Shown one piece after another: positions 7,305 to 13,596 of a stretch of 20,843 nt of DNA. The notes below the pieces were generated by a model. The model saw only the letters and a list, made by a program, of their open reading frames with translations. It ran no database searches and had not been told where the DNA came from. Position 1 is the first letter of the stretch; each line of letters starts with the position of its first letter. The position numbers and the translations under genes are program-made. Source of the DNA: an uncultured Ruminococcus sp. (GTDB lineage Bacteria; Bacillota; Clostridia; Oscillospirales; Ruminococcaceae); NCBI GenBank assembly GCA_947178195.1, contig CAMWXM010000013.1, positions 1 through 20,843 of the forward strand, given 5' to 3'.

Positions 7305-8552
7305 TCGGAAGAACTCAACCTATATGTGCTTATCACAGCACCTCCGGGAGAACGAAAATCTGCCGTGTTTGGCAGTGTTACCGAACCTATACACAGCTTT
7401 ACAGCCGAGTATAACGAACGTCACCTTATTGACTTTCAAACATACCGAAACACTAAAAAGCTGCTTGAAACAAAGCTGTCCAAGGCAATTGAAAAAGGAA
7501 GCGTAATACAAGAAATTCGGGATATTCAAGAGGAACTAAACTCTCTTGAACCGAAAAAAGAATTGAAACTCATCACCACGGACGTTACTGCCGAGGCGCT
7601 TGCTTCCATAATGCTAGACAATAACGGGAATATGGGTATTCTCTCCCCGGAGGGCGGTGTGTTTGATGTTATATCGGGAATGTATTCTGTCAAGGTTACA
7701 AATCTGAATATTTTTCTTTCGGGATATGACGGCGAACCTGTCAAAATCGACAGAAAAAGCGGTTCGGTAACTCGTGCTCACCCACTGCTGACGTTTGAAA
7801 TTTGCGCCCAGCCGCAAGTGCTGAATAACGTCATAACTAACCCTAATTTTACGGGAAAAGGTTTTTCCCACCGTTTCCTGTTTTGTCAACCCGAAAGTTT
7901 GATAGGTCGCAGGAAACTGATACAAAGCTATAACGGAAACGGTGCAGCAATTGTTGAAAATTATCGCCGTTTAATATATCGTCTGCTGAATATGCAGCAT
8001 AACGAGAATTGTTTTATCAAACTTACCTGTTCTGCCGCAGATCTTTTGGAAAGCTATGCAGACAAAATTGAAATGCAGATGTCCGATAACGGTAGCCTTG
8101 CTGAATATCGAGAATTTTTCGGAAAGTTGACGGGAAAAACCTTGCGGATAGCAGAACTGCTTCACTTATGCGAACATAGTACAAACGAATGCGTATCGGT
8201 AAAAACAATGTCCGGAGCAATTGAAATATCCGAATATTTTGGAAAGCAGTATCTTAAAATGATGTGCGCCGACAATTACGATGATACGCCTCAATATGTT
8301 ATTGAAAAAATAATCGCAAAAGCTAAACGAGATGAAGTGACAATAATTTCACTTCGAAATATAAAAAGAGCAGTGCGAAAATTGCCCGAGGAACAAGTTA
8401 CAGACGCTTTGGAGATTTTATGCGATAAAAAATATCTTTTCCGCATATCTCCCCCGCATGACGGCAGCCGTAAAAAAGAAAGCTACGAGATTAATCCCTA
8501 TTTATTAAACAACGAAAGAAACCTTTACTTCGGTTTCCCTGCTGTACTCTAA
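7305..8552 (+). CDS. DUF3987 (YfjI-type) helicase/primase-like protein, main part after the amber codon
   Basis: Main body of the gene, same frame as the ATG at 7098. The first internal start is GTG 7326, but without an RBS. The P-loop-like motif APPGERKSAVF follows at once, as in DUF3987. Next come a Glu/Lys-rich coiled segment, LSPEGGVFDVISGMYS, and the core NLNIFLSGYDGEPVKIDRK, then TFEICAQPQVLNNVI and GKGFSHRFLFCQPE, all recognisable family blocks with Walker B and sensor character. The last third is helical with a winged-helix-like end. Such proteins are encoded in prophages, satellites and integrative elements and are thought to act in replication. Together with the divergent XRE gene this marks a replication module remnant of a mobile element. 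No integrase or relaxase accompanies it in the window. Confidence 0.8.
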   Translation, partial: SEELNLYVLITAPPGERKSAVFGSVTEPIHSFTAEYNERHLIDFQTYRNTKKLLETKLSKAIEKGSVIQEIRDIQEELNSLEPKKELKLITTDVTAEALASIMLDNNGNMGILSPEGGVFDVISGMYSVKVTNLNIFLSGYDGEPVKIDRKSGSVTRAHPLLTFEICAQPQVLNNVITNPNFTGKGFSHRFLFCQPESLIGRRKLIQSYNGNGAAIVENYRRLIYRLLNMQHNENCFIKLTCSAADLLESYADKIEMQMSDNGSLAEYREFFGKLTGKTLRIAELLHLCEHSTNECVSVKTMSGAIEISEYFGKQYLKMMCADNYDDTPQYVIEKIIAKAKRDEVTIISLRNIKRAVRKLPEEQVTDALEILCDKKYLFRISPPHDGSRKKESYEINPYLLNNERNLYFGFPAVL

Positions 8553-8705
8553 CTTTGAATTTTTCTCCGAACGCAAAACTTTCAATATATCATAATAAAT
8601 TTCGGGAATTTTATTCGTGATCTCATCCGCAGCGTACAGCCTGCCGTCTGCCAACAACTTAAAAAGCGTGTATAATTTACTACATTCACTCATCTTTCCT
8701 GCCAT
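8505..8705 (-). CDS. Small hypothetical protein with possible winged-helix character
   Basis: 66 residues starting at ATG 8705, with a good RBS (AAAGGAAG, 4-base spacing). Its 3' end overlaps the convergent end of the DUF3987 gene by 48 bases. LYTLFKLLADGRLYAADEI followed by YYDILKVLRSE resembles the first two helices of a winged-helix domain; no family can be named. The good RBS is the main reason to accept it. It may have lost its natural end, since the last 16 residues are read from the antisense of the helicase gene. Confidence 0.45.
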   Translation of the reverse strand: MAGKMSECSKLYTLFKLLADGRLYAADEITNKIPEIYYDILKVLRSEKNSKLEYSRETEVKVSFVV

Positions 8706-8923
8706 TGTGCTTCCTTTACTTTATTTGGATATTAAAATATAAATTATGTTATTTAAATACAATTCCAAAATCTTTTTAAATTCATATTCAGAACACAACA
8801 AATAAATTGCATTCGTTTTTAAATTCAAAAAATCTGTCAATACATGTTTATTTGCTTCCTCTTCAGTATCGTATGTGATTTTGTTTGATAAATAGCGGGA
8901 AATACAGAAAAATGCAATATAAC

Positions 8924-8970
8924 ATAAAACCGCAGCATAACCGTAAAATCACGATATGCTGCGGTTTTAT
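8924..8970. terminator. 16-bp perfect hairpin, bidirectional terminator-like
   Basis: ATAAAACCGCAGCATA (8924-8939) pairs perfectly with 8955-8970 around a 15-base loop. Four A/T pairs at the base of the stem give a short U run in both directions. Confidence 0.65.
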
Positions 8971-9000
8971 CACAGATATTTTTGATATATTCTGCAAAGA

Positions 9001-9030
9001 AAAAAACCGCTGACTTTTGGTTCAGCGGTT
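9001..9030 (-). terminator. Terminator of the DUF6232 unit
   Basis: AACCGCTGA (9005-9013) pairs with TCAGCGGTT (9022-9030) around an 8-base loop; on the - strand the stem is followed by a run of U residues. It lies downstream of the two - strand genes at 9938-9157. Confidence 0.75.
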
Positions 9031-9156
9031 ATGATAAAATAATAAAATCAGCTAAAAATTCCCCACTGGGGAATCCGTCACATTTCCTTGAAAATCTTCA
9101 CGTTTGTGAAATACATATCAGATAATCGGTGAAACGCCGCAACTGCGATTACAGCT

Positions 9157-9480
9157 TTAAATCCCAGTCAATTTTTTAACCATTTCCAATAACAAACCTC
9201 CCGCTAAAGTTGCAAAAGTTCCGTTAGAAAATGTAAAAAAATTTTCTTCAATAAATTGTTTTAGTTTATTTTTATCTTTTTTGTACGTATAGTGCTAGTG
9301 CTTTGCTTCCAATGCACACAAGCGTTCCGTTTTGTCATCGAATTTATCAAGCATTTCATCAATCATTTTTGACAAATCCTCAAACCTATATTCCGAATTG
9401 GAGTTGTTTCCGTTGATGTTCAAAGTAATATCGTGCGCAATTCCCGTGTTTACAATACAATCTTTATATGTTTCTTTCAT
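9157..9480 (-). pseudogene. Small DUF6232-linked protein interrupted by an in-frame TAG
   Basis: The start ATG at 9480 has AAAGGTG 8 bases upstream, inside the end of the preceding gene; the earlier GTG at 9489 has no RBS. The frame runs 61 codons to TAG (9297-9295, context EAKH-stop-HYTYKK), then stays open for 45 more codons to TAA (9159-9157). The tail is Lys-rich followed by a hydrophobic, amphipathic helix with FATLAGGLLLEMVKK, which looks like a genuine C-terminus of about 107 residues in total. The N-terminus carries CIVNTGIAHDITLNING, then a helical segment DLSKMIDEMLDKFDDKTERL. Partner of the DUF6232 gene just upstream (5-base gap). Function unknown; the C-terminal helix may contact membranes. 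Confidence 0.6.
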
Positions 9481-9485
9481 ATCAA

Positions 9486-9938
9486 TCACACCTTTACACT
9501 AATATCTCTGGCAATTCCCCGGTTTATTGCACATCTGTCAAAATTGATAAAATAGCTTTCTGAACCGGTTTTAATACATTCGGTGACCAATGACACTACT
9601 CTTTCTAAAAAATCTCGTTCACGGCAATGAAAATAAAGCGTATTGCCGCAGTTAAGGCTGATTGCAAGATCCTCTCCACGCCCCCTATTATATATTACAA
9701 CACCAATTATCCATATTGCGGCAATTATAAAGGGAAACCAGCCTCCGGCACTAAAGCGTTTAAGTCCAAGCAAAGCAATAATTGCTGCTATAATCCACGA
9801 TTTGTTTGACGGAATAGATGATATGGATATCATAGAAATGTTATTTGTATTTATGGCAGTATTGCCGTAGTAAATAACATTCTGATCCACCTGAAATCCC
9901 GGCACAGATACTTTAGTATCCTTGTTAGCAATTGACAT
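9486..9938 (-). CDS. DUF6232-like membrane protein
   Basis: 150 residues. The N-terminal beta-rich part (VDQNVIYYGNTAINTNNISMISI) is followed by a membrane hairpin at about residues 47-82 (WIIAAIIALLGL and WFPFIIAAIWIIGVVIY). A beta-strand segment LAISLNCGNTLYFHCRERDFLERVVSLV then resembles a small PH-like fold. This order matches my memory of the DUF6232 family, small membrane-anchored proteins often found near toxins and defence genes; assignment is from pattern only. The last residues (CAINRGIARDISVKV) resemble the beginning of the next gene product. The start ATG at 9938 has GGAGTG 8 bases upstream. The stop and the next gene's RBS overlap (AAAGGTGTGA), so the two are coupled. Confidence 0.65.
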   Translation of the reverse strand: MSIANKDTKVSVPGFQVDQNVIYYGNTAINTNNISMISISSIPSNKSWIIAAIIALLGLKRFSAGGWFPFIIAAIWIIGVVIYNRGRGEDLAISLNCGNTLYFHCRERDFLERVVSLVTECIKTGSESYFINFDRCAINRGIARDISVKV

Positions 9939-10044
9939 AAAACATCACTCCATTTTTTTTATTTTCCTCACACTGTCATATTATGTCAGTGCGAAATAAT
10001 ATATCAGTAATCAGCGTAACGCTGTTCCTGCCTATCAATTGTAT

Positions 10045-10163
10045 TTATAAAACGGTTATCCTATCATTTTCATCGACAGCAGATGACATCTTACCAACAA
10101 TATTGGTAACACTTCTTTCACTGTCAACTCTATTTATTAGGTAAATCAAGTATAGCTTGTAGT
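10045..10163 (-). pseudogene. Short 3' gene relic downstream of the RHS scrap
   Basis: An open frame of 38 codons, LYLIYLINRVDSERS onwards to TAA (10047-10045), in a different frame from the adjoining RHS scrap. It has no RBS. It looks like the tail of a displaced cassette gene. The same DNA contains a 7-bp palindrome, TTACCAA/TTGGTAA (10091-10109), and a TTGACA upstream of it, which could instead be a promoter region of the DUF6232 gene. Weak call. Confidence 0.3.
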
Positions 10164-10344
10164 CACACCCTGCGCATTGGTAACGCTGATAAGATTATCC
10201 GAACCGTCAAGGGTGTAGCGTGTGTTGTACCCGTGCTGGTCGGTCTGCTTGGTAATTCTGCCACTTGCATCATATTCCGTGGACACACTTGTGTCGTCGG
10301 GAAAAGAGCCTTGACGTTCGGAGTAATAATTCCGTTTAGATCAA
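10146..10344 (-). pseudogene. RHS/YD-repeat scrap (middle of an RHS core)
   Basis: In one frame (ending at TGA 10148-10146) the - strand reads as YD repeats: STEYDASGRITKQTDQHG then NTRYTLDGSDNLISVTNAQG, preceded by YYSERQGSFPDD. This is an internal piece of an RHS core and lacks a start. It abuts, in another frame, the C-terminal core scrap at 10345-10456, so at least one recombination junction lies near 10344. Confidence 0.7.
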
Positions 10345-10456
10345 CTTGAATACCCATACTTGCCTCTTGTTCAGCAAGCGAACTGCAACCGCTTGGGTTG
10401 ACATTCATTATAGGATTAACATCAGCATAAAGATACTTATGCCATGAAACAGGGGC
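10345..10456 (-). pseudogene. RHS core C-terminal scrap (duplicate of 12236-12363)
   Basis: The - strand reads APVSWHKYLYADVNPIMN then VNPSGCSSLAEQEASMGIQ. It is a diverged duplicate of the core end at 12236-12363 (DPVSLHKYLYANANPVSN, SDPSGYSSLADMNASMGIQ). It has no start of its own and stops matching after GIQ. Such orphan core ends directly downstream of an immunity gene are the classic trace of RHS tip displacement. It lies in the same frame as the immunity ORF, behind its TAG stop. Confidence 0.75.
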
Positions 10457-10471
10457 TAAAACTTTTAAATT

Positions 10472-11113
10472 CTAAGATATTATACTTGTATTACCCTGAA
10501 CTAAATTAAGTATTTTTCCTTTATCATCTTCATCATAATCATATTCGTATATTTTATATTGATAGTCCTTTTGAGGATTATACCTAAGTATTAGGTAATC
10601 ATGTTTTACCATATGAATATGAGGATAATTTATATAATCGAATTCCATTAAATTAACGCGGGATTTATCAAAAAGACAAAATTGACTTAGTTTTTCATTT
10701 TTATAAGTAAACCTGTAACAATTAGTTGAGATATAATATTTATTACTTTCTCCCAAAAAAGGAACTGCATAAAGTTCGTTATTAAGCTGAAAAAAATATA
10801 ATGTTTCCGATGAAGAGGAATATTTTTCTTCACAGACACGCTTTATGCGTAAAGGCGTCATTTGAGCAGTAAATTCATATATAGTATATTTTGCTGTATT
10901 GGGAATTTTTTTTAAAAACCGACCATATTGACTCCTGCAGATTTTCTTTCGTATTTTTGGATACAAACAACCTAAAGCTACAGAATCTGTTCCATATTTG
11001 ATTATTTCGGCATTATCAGCTCTTTGCTTTAACACATCAAAATTCTCGACTGCATATTCTACAATTTCGTTATGCTTATTCAATATTTCTATTAAATCAT
11101 TTCTTGTAATCAT
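10472..11113 (-). CDS. Probable immunity protein for the RHS-AHH toxin
   Basis: 213 residues, family not recognised. ATG 11113 has AAAGGGTG about 10 bases upstream. Its place directly after the toxin tip (65-base gap, same strand) is the usual place of an immunity gene; no other evidence defines the function. The N-terminal half is helical and charged. The C-terminal half is beta-rich with many Tyr and Phe residues and an acidic stretch EYDYDEDDKGK, a composition common in immunity proteins that bind basic nucleases. No signal peptide or membrane segment is seen, which fits a cytoplasmic nuclease target. It ends in TAG; the same frame then runs into the RHS scrap. Confidence 0.7.
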   Translation of the reverse strand: MITRNDLIEILNKHNEIVEYAVENFDVLKQRADNAEIIKYGTDSVALGCLYPKIRKKICRSQYGRFLKKIPNTAKYTIYEFTAQMTPLRIKRVCEEKYSSSSETLYFFQLNNELYAVPFLGESNKYYISTNCYRFTYKNEKLSQFCLFDKSRVNLMEFDYINYPHIHMVKHDYLILRYNPQKDYQYKIYEYDYDEDDKGKILNLVQGNTSIIS

Positions 11114-11136
11114 TATTTATCTTCACCCTTTATTAA

Positions 11137-11170
11137 TCAGCATGAATGTATATAACTACATTCATGCTGA
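11137..11170. other. 14-bp perfect hairpin between toxin and immunity genes
   Basis: TCAGCATGAATGTA (11137-11150) pairs perfectly with 11157-11170 around a 6-base loop. There is no U run, so it is not a standard terminator. It could act as a processing or stabilising element that sets different mRNA levels for toxin and immunity, or as a recombination trace. Confidence 0.6.
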
Positions 11171-11178
11171 CCTTCATA

Positions 11179-11838
11179 TTATTTATATCCTTTCCAAAAT
11201 GCAGAATACATCATACCAATATATTCATCTTCCTCCAAAAGTTTTTTAAATTTACCAAACATTTGCAAGAAATCATCTTGATCAATCGCTTCATCGGCAA
11301 AAATACGCATTTGGCTTAACACAAATTCATGATATTTATTTTTATGTCGACCATGATGATTAGACATATCTTCTATGATATTCCAATCCTTATTTAAATC
11401 TAAATCAAATTTATTTGCGATTTGTTCAAACAAGGGAGTATATTTTTTGTTTTTATTAGATGCAACATGGTGATTTTCAGTACCTGCACACTTATTATGC
11501 ACCAACACGCCATACTCACCAACAAAGTAAGTATGGAAATCCTCAATTTCAAGATTGTAGACAAGGATAAACTCATCAAGCTTTTCAATCTCAATATCGG
11601 TAACCTCAACCTCGTCATCGTCAACGGTAACAAATGTATCACCAATTTCAAGGTCGCCAGCAGCTACCCAACCTTTATCATCTACATAGAATGGGTGGTT
11701 GGTGGTGGTATCAATAGTTTCGCCGTCAGAAGTTGAAACATGGAGGATTTCATCGGTTTCCTTAATCCAAACGTTCAGAACCTCTTTAAGCTCGGTTTCA
11801 CCTGTTTCGGGATTGTACGCCCAAACCTCATCGCCGAC
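11179..11838 (-). CDS. Rest of Hint domain and AHH-type nuclease toxin tip (after the amber codon)
   Basis: Same frame as the RHS fragment at 12894, separated from it only by TAG 11841-11839. The first 110 or so codons complete a Hint (self-cleaving) domain: VGDEVWAYNPETGE, TNHPFYVDDKGWVAAGDLEIG, LVYNLEIEDFHTYFVG and the end GVLVHNKC. Then follows a tip of about 100 residues: ENHHVASNKNKKYTPLFEQI and MSNHHGRHKNKYHEFVL, the paired His-His and later Gly-Arg-His of HNH/EndoVII-superfamily AHH-like nucleases. The family role is DNA cleavage in competing cells after release by Hint. Starts inside this part (for example GTG 11508) have no RBS, so without readthrough of the amber the toxin is not made. 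The frame ends in TAA. Confidence 0.75.
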   Translation of the reverse strand, partial: VGDEVWAYNPETGETELKEVLNVWIKETDEILHVSTSDGETIDTTTNHPFYVDDKGWVAAGDLEIGDTFVTVDDDEVEVTDIEIEKLDEFILVYNLEIEDFHTYFVGEYGVLVHNKCAGTENHHVASNKNKKYTPLFEQIANKFDLDLNKDWNIIEDMSNHHGRHKNKYHEFVLSQMRIFADEAIDQDDFLQMFGKFKKLLEEDEYIGMMYSAFWKGYK

Positions 11839-12930
11839 CTAAATGTCCTCAATGCAAACCAAACCGTCATCAGTATATACAGGCGTATCTCCCGTGAAGC
11901 ACGTTGGGTTGAACATCGAGAATACAATGGTAACAAGGTTGATAACCTGCGCTATACCCATTTCCGTATTACCTTCGGCAAAGTTTACAACTGCAATCAT
12001 ACCGACTACAAGCGCAGCCACACCCATAATTACATACCCAACAGGTCCAAGACCTGTCAGCATACAAGAGAAATTAGTCACCAGACTTGTAACCAGTCCT
12101 GCCGCTATATTAGCAACGATTGCTTCTTTGGTTAAGCCCTGTTCCTTGCCGTCTTTTATAGTCGAGATAATATCATTTGCAAAGCCAAACATACCCTTGA
12201 CCATATCAATCATACCCTTGGCATTAATAGTGCCAATGTCGTTGAGTATTCCTTGTATGCCCATACTTGCGTTCATATCTGCAAGTGAAGAATAGCCGCT
12301 TGGGTCGCTGTTTGAAACAGGGTTAGCGTTTGCATAAAGATACTTGTGCAGAGAAACAGGATCATCAATCGAACCGTCATAGCTGTCCATAGAAATGAAC
12401 ATGCCTACAGAGGGGTTCATATATCTTGCACGAAGATAGTACAGCCCTGTTATCGGGTCAAACTGCTCTCCCGCAAAGAGAAAGTCATTTTGAGTGCTTC
12501 CAATAGAAGAAATCAGATTTCCAAAAGCGTCATAAACATATCTGTCTGTGACCTTGCCTTCTTCGTTGAAAAGCGCACGAACTGAGCCGTGTCCGTCATA
12601 AACATAGTACGACTTCTTGCCGTCCCTTTCCTGCGAAACAAGGTCAGTGCCTCTCGTGTAGAAACACTTCTCCGTGCCATCATAGTCCATTTCAGCAAGC
12701 ACATAAGTCAAATCACCGTTAATATCAAGCAGATACTTAGTGTATTCGCCCTCGGAAGATTTAGCAATGCGATTTCCTGCATAATCGTACTTGTATTCCT
12801 CAACGGAAACATTGTTTCCGATCTGAACAGTCGCACGGATAAGGCGGTTATTGGCATTGTACACATACAGTGCAGACTTAGTGGGAGATGTCATTCTTAC
12901 GGTATTGCCGTTAAGGTCATACTCATAGCC
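11839..12930 (-). CDS. RHS C-terminal core fragment, pretoxin membrane region and start of Hint; ended by TAG
   Basis: The RHS frame begins at a junction at 12930 (GYEYDLNGNTVR) without its own start; the first ATG is 12894. It contains YD repeats, the conserved core end FYTRGTDLVSQE, YVYDGHGSVRALFNEEG, YLRARYMNPSVGMFISMDSY and LHKYLYANANPVSNSDPSGY. After the core come about 90 residues with two hydrophobic segments (AAGLVTSLVTNFSCML, GYVIMGVAALVVGMIAVV), then CFTGDTPVYTDDGLVCIEDI, which is the first block of a Hint domain with its catalytic Cys. The frame stops at TAG between IEDI and VGDEVW, where Gln or Lys is usual. A normal RHS protein exceeds 1000 residues, so the N-terminal three quarters are missing and this is a silent cassette. 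Confidence 0.85.
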   Translation of the reverse strand, partial: GYEYDLNGNTVRMTSPTKSALYVYNANNRLIRATVQIGNNVSVEEYKYDYAGNRIAKSSEGEYTKYLLDINGDLTYVLAEMDYDGTEKCFYTRGTDLVSQERDGKKSYYVYDGHGSVRALFNEEGKVTDRYVYDAFGNLISSIGSTQNDFLFAGEQFDPITGLYYLRARYMNPSVGMFISMDSYDGSIDDPVSLHKYLYANANPVSNSDPSGYSSLADMNASMGIQGILNDIGTINAKGMIDMVKGMFGFANDIISTIKDGKEQGLTKEAIVANIAAGLVTSLVTNFSCMLTGLGPVGYVIMGVAALVVGMIAVVNFAEGNTEMGIAQVINLVTIVFSMFNPTCFTGDTPVYTDDGLVCIEDI

Positions 12931-13088
12931 TCATCACTACAATATTGTGGTATATTAGCAAACCAATACTCAAACGGCTGATTATTACAACGTGAAAATA
13001 GCGAATATATTCCAACAGCAGAGCCATTTTGAAACACTTCAAGTGTGTCGTTGACATCATCATAGAAAATATCAAATGATACACTCAT
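12897..13088 (-). CDS. Truncated orphan gene, probably a displaced immunity gene
   Basis: ATG 13088 has a good ribosome site (AAGGGG, about 8 bases). About 53 residues (SVSFDIFYDDVNDTLEVFQN then GIYSLFSRCNNQPFEYW) look like a genuine N-terminus rich in aromatic and acidic residues. At about 12930 the frame runs out of register into RHS sequence, and the last nine residues are a wrong-frame reading of it. The gene is therefore cut by the recombination that brought in the RHS fragment. Immunity function is inferred only from the position and composition. Confidence 0.55.
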   Translation of the reverse strand: MSVSFDIFYDDVNDTLEVFQNGSAVGIYSLFSRCNNQPFEYWFANIPQYCSDEAMSMTLTAIP

Positions 13089-13132
13089 AGAACTACCCCT
13101 TTTTTAATTTTAATAACACTGATGTATTTACA

Positions 13133-13161
13133 AGACGAATATTATGTATAAATATTCGTCT
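13133..13161. terminator. 11-bp perfect hairpin upstream of the truncated gene
   Basis: AGACGAATATT (13133-13143) pairs with AATATTCGTCT (13151-13161), loop of 7 bases. It sits in the short gap between the IS66 element and the orphan gene, with no clear U run. Confidence 0.45.
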
Positions 13162-13188
13162 AATAATATACTCGTAGACTAAACTAGA

Positions 13189-13219
13189 AAAGCCACAGTT
13201 CAAAATGGACTGTGGCTTT
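13189..13219 (-). terminator. Terminator hairpin after tnpC
   Basis: AAAGCCACAGT (13189-13199) pairs perfectly with ACTGTGGCTTT (13209-13219), loop of 9 bases, 20 bases past the tnpC stop. U-rich bases follow on the - strand. It may mark the left end of the IS. Confidence 0.65.
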
Positions 13220-13239
13220 AAGGATAAGGTATGAATAAA

Positions 13240-13596
13240 TTACTTACAATAGTCAGGGAGATAATCAGACCATGGCATAAGGTGATCGAGCTGATCTGAA
13301 TCCTGTACATCGCCAAGCCTTGGAAGCTCAGTCAGCAGATATGTCAAATATCCGAAAACATTGAGGTTATTGAGCTTTGCAGATTCAATAATGCTGTAAC
13401 ATCCCGCACTCGCATCAGCACCCTTGTCGGTATCAGAAAATAACCAGTTCTTACGTCCGATGACAAAAGGCTTTATGGCACGCTCTGCACGATTGTTGGT
13501 AAGTTCAAGCCGATCGTCGAGGATTACGTTATTCAGATGCTCCTTCTGATTCAGGAAATACTGTACTGCCTTATCGAGATTTGAACCTTTTGCAGC
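13240..13596 (-). pseudogene. tnpC: IS66 tnpC C-terminal part after in-frame TAA
   Basis: The frame continues from the central tnpC part after TAA 13599-13597 (context GTV-stop-AAKGSN). The 118 codons contain LELTNNRAERAIKPFVIGRK, the block with the catalytic Glu of the DDE triad, then the IS66 C-terminal domain (ESAKLNNLNVFGYLTYLL) and the end MPWSDYLPDYC. There is no start of its own. Without this part the transposase lacks its third catalytic residue. Confidence 0.85.

Larger units (their letters stand above)
8721..9156. other. Intergenic, hairpin-rich stretch with a possible gene remnant
   Basis: There is no complete gene. On the - strand, bases 8948-8721 are open for 75 codons without ATG and end in TAA 15 bases before the small gene at 8705. 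The translation (including TYDTEEEANKHVLTDFLN) looks coding-like and may be a 5'-truncated relic. The stretch also contains the two terminator hairpins described separately and a short hairpin TTCCCC/GGGGAA at 9059-9073. Confidence 0.35.

Noticed and set aside
8924..9030. Two neighbouring hairpins as a CRISPR or repeat array
   Set aside because: The stems differ in sequence and there are only two, without regular spacers; they are terminators.
10472..11113. TAG of the immunity gene as another recoded amber
   Set aside because: Readthrough would add about 100 residues of an RHS scrap that lies in the same frame by a one-in-three chance; a genuine stop is more likely.
11843..12981. + strand frames over the RHS fragment
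   Set aside because: Shadows: the - strand carries clear RHS and Hint motifs and the + frames have no ribosome sites.
13189..13219. Left terminal inverted repeat of IS66
   Set aside because: Only AGCCAC is shared with the GTAACCGCAC end at 15687, the offset differs by two bases, and the flanking 8 bases (TAATTATC on the right) do not recur on the left.
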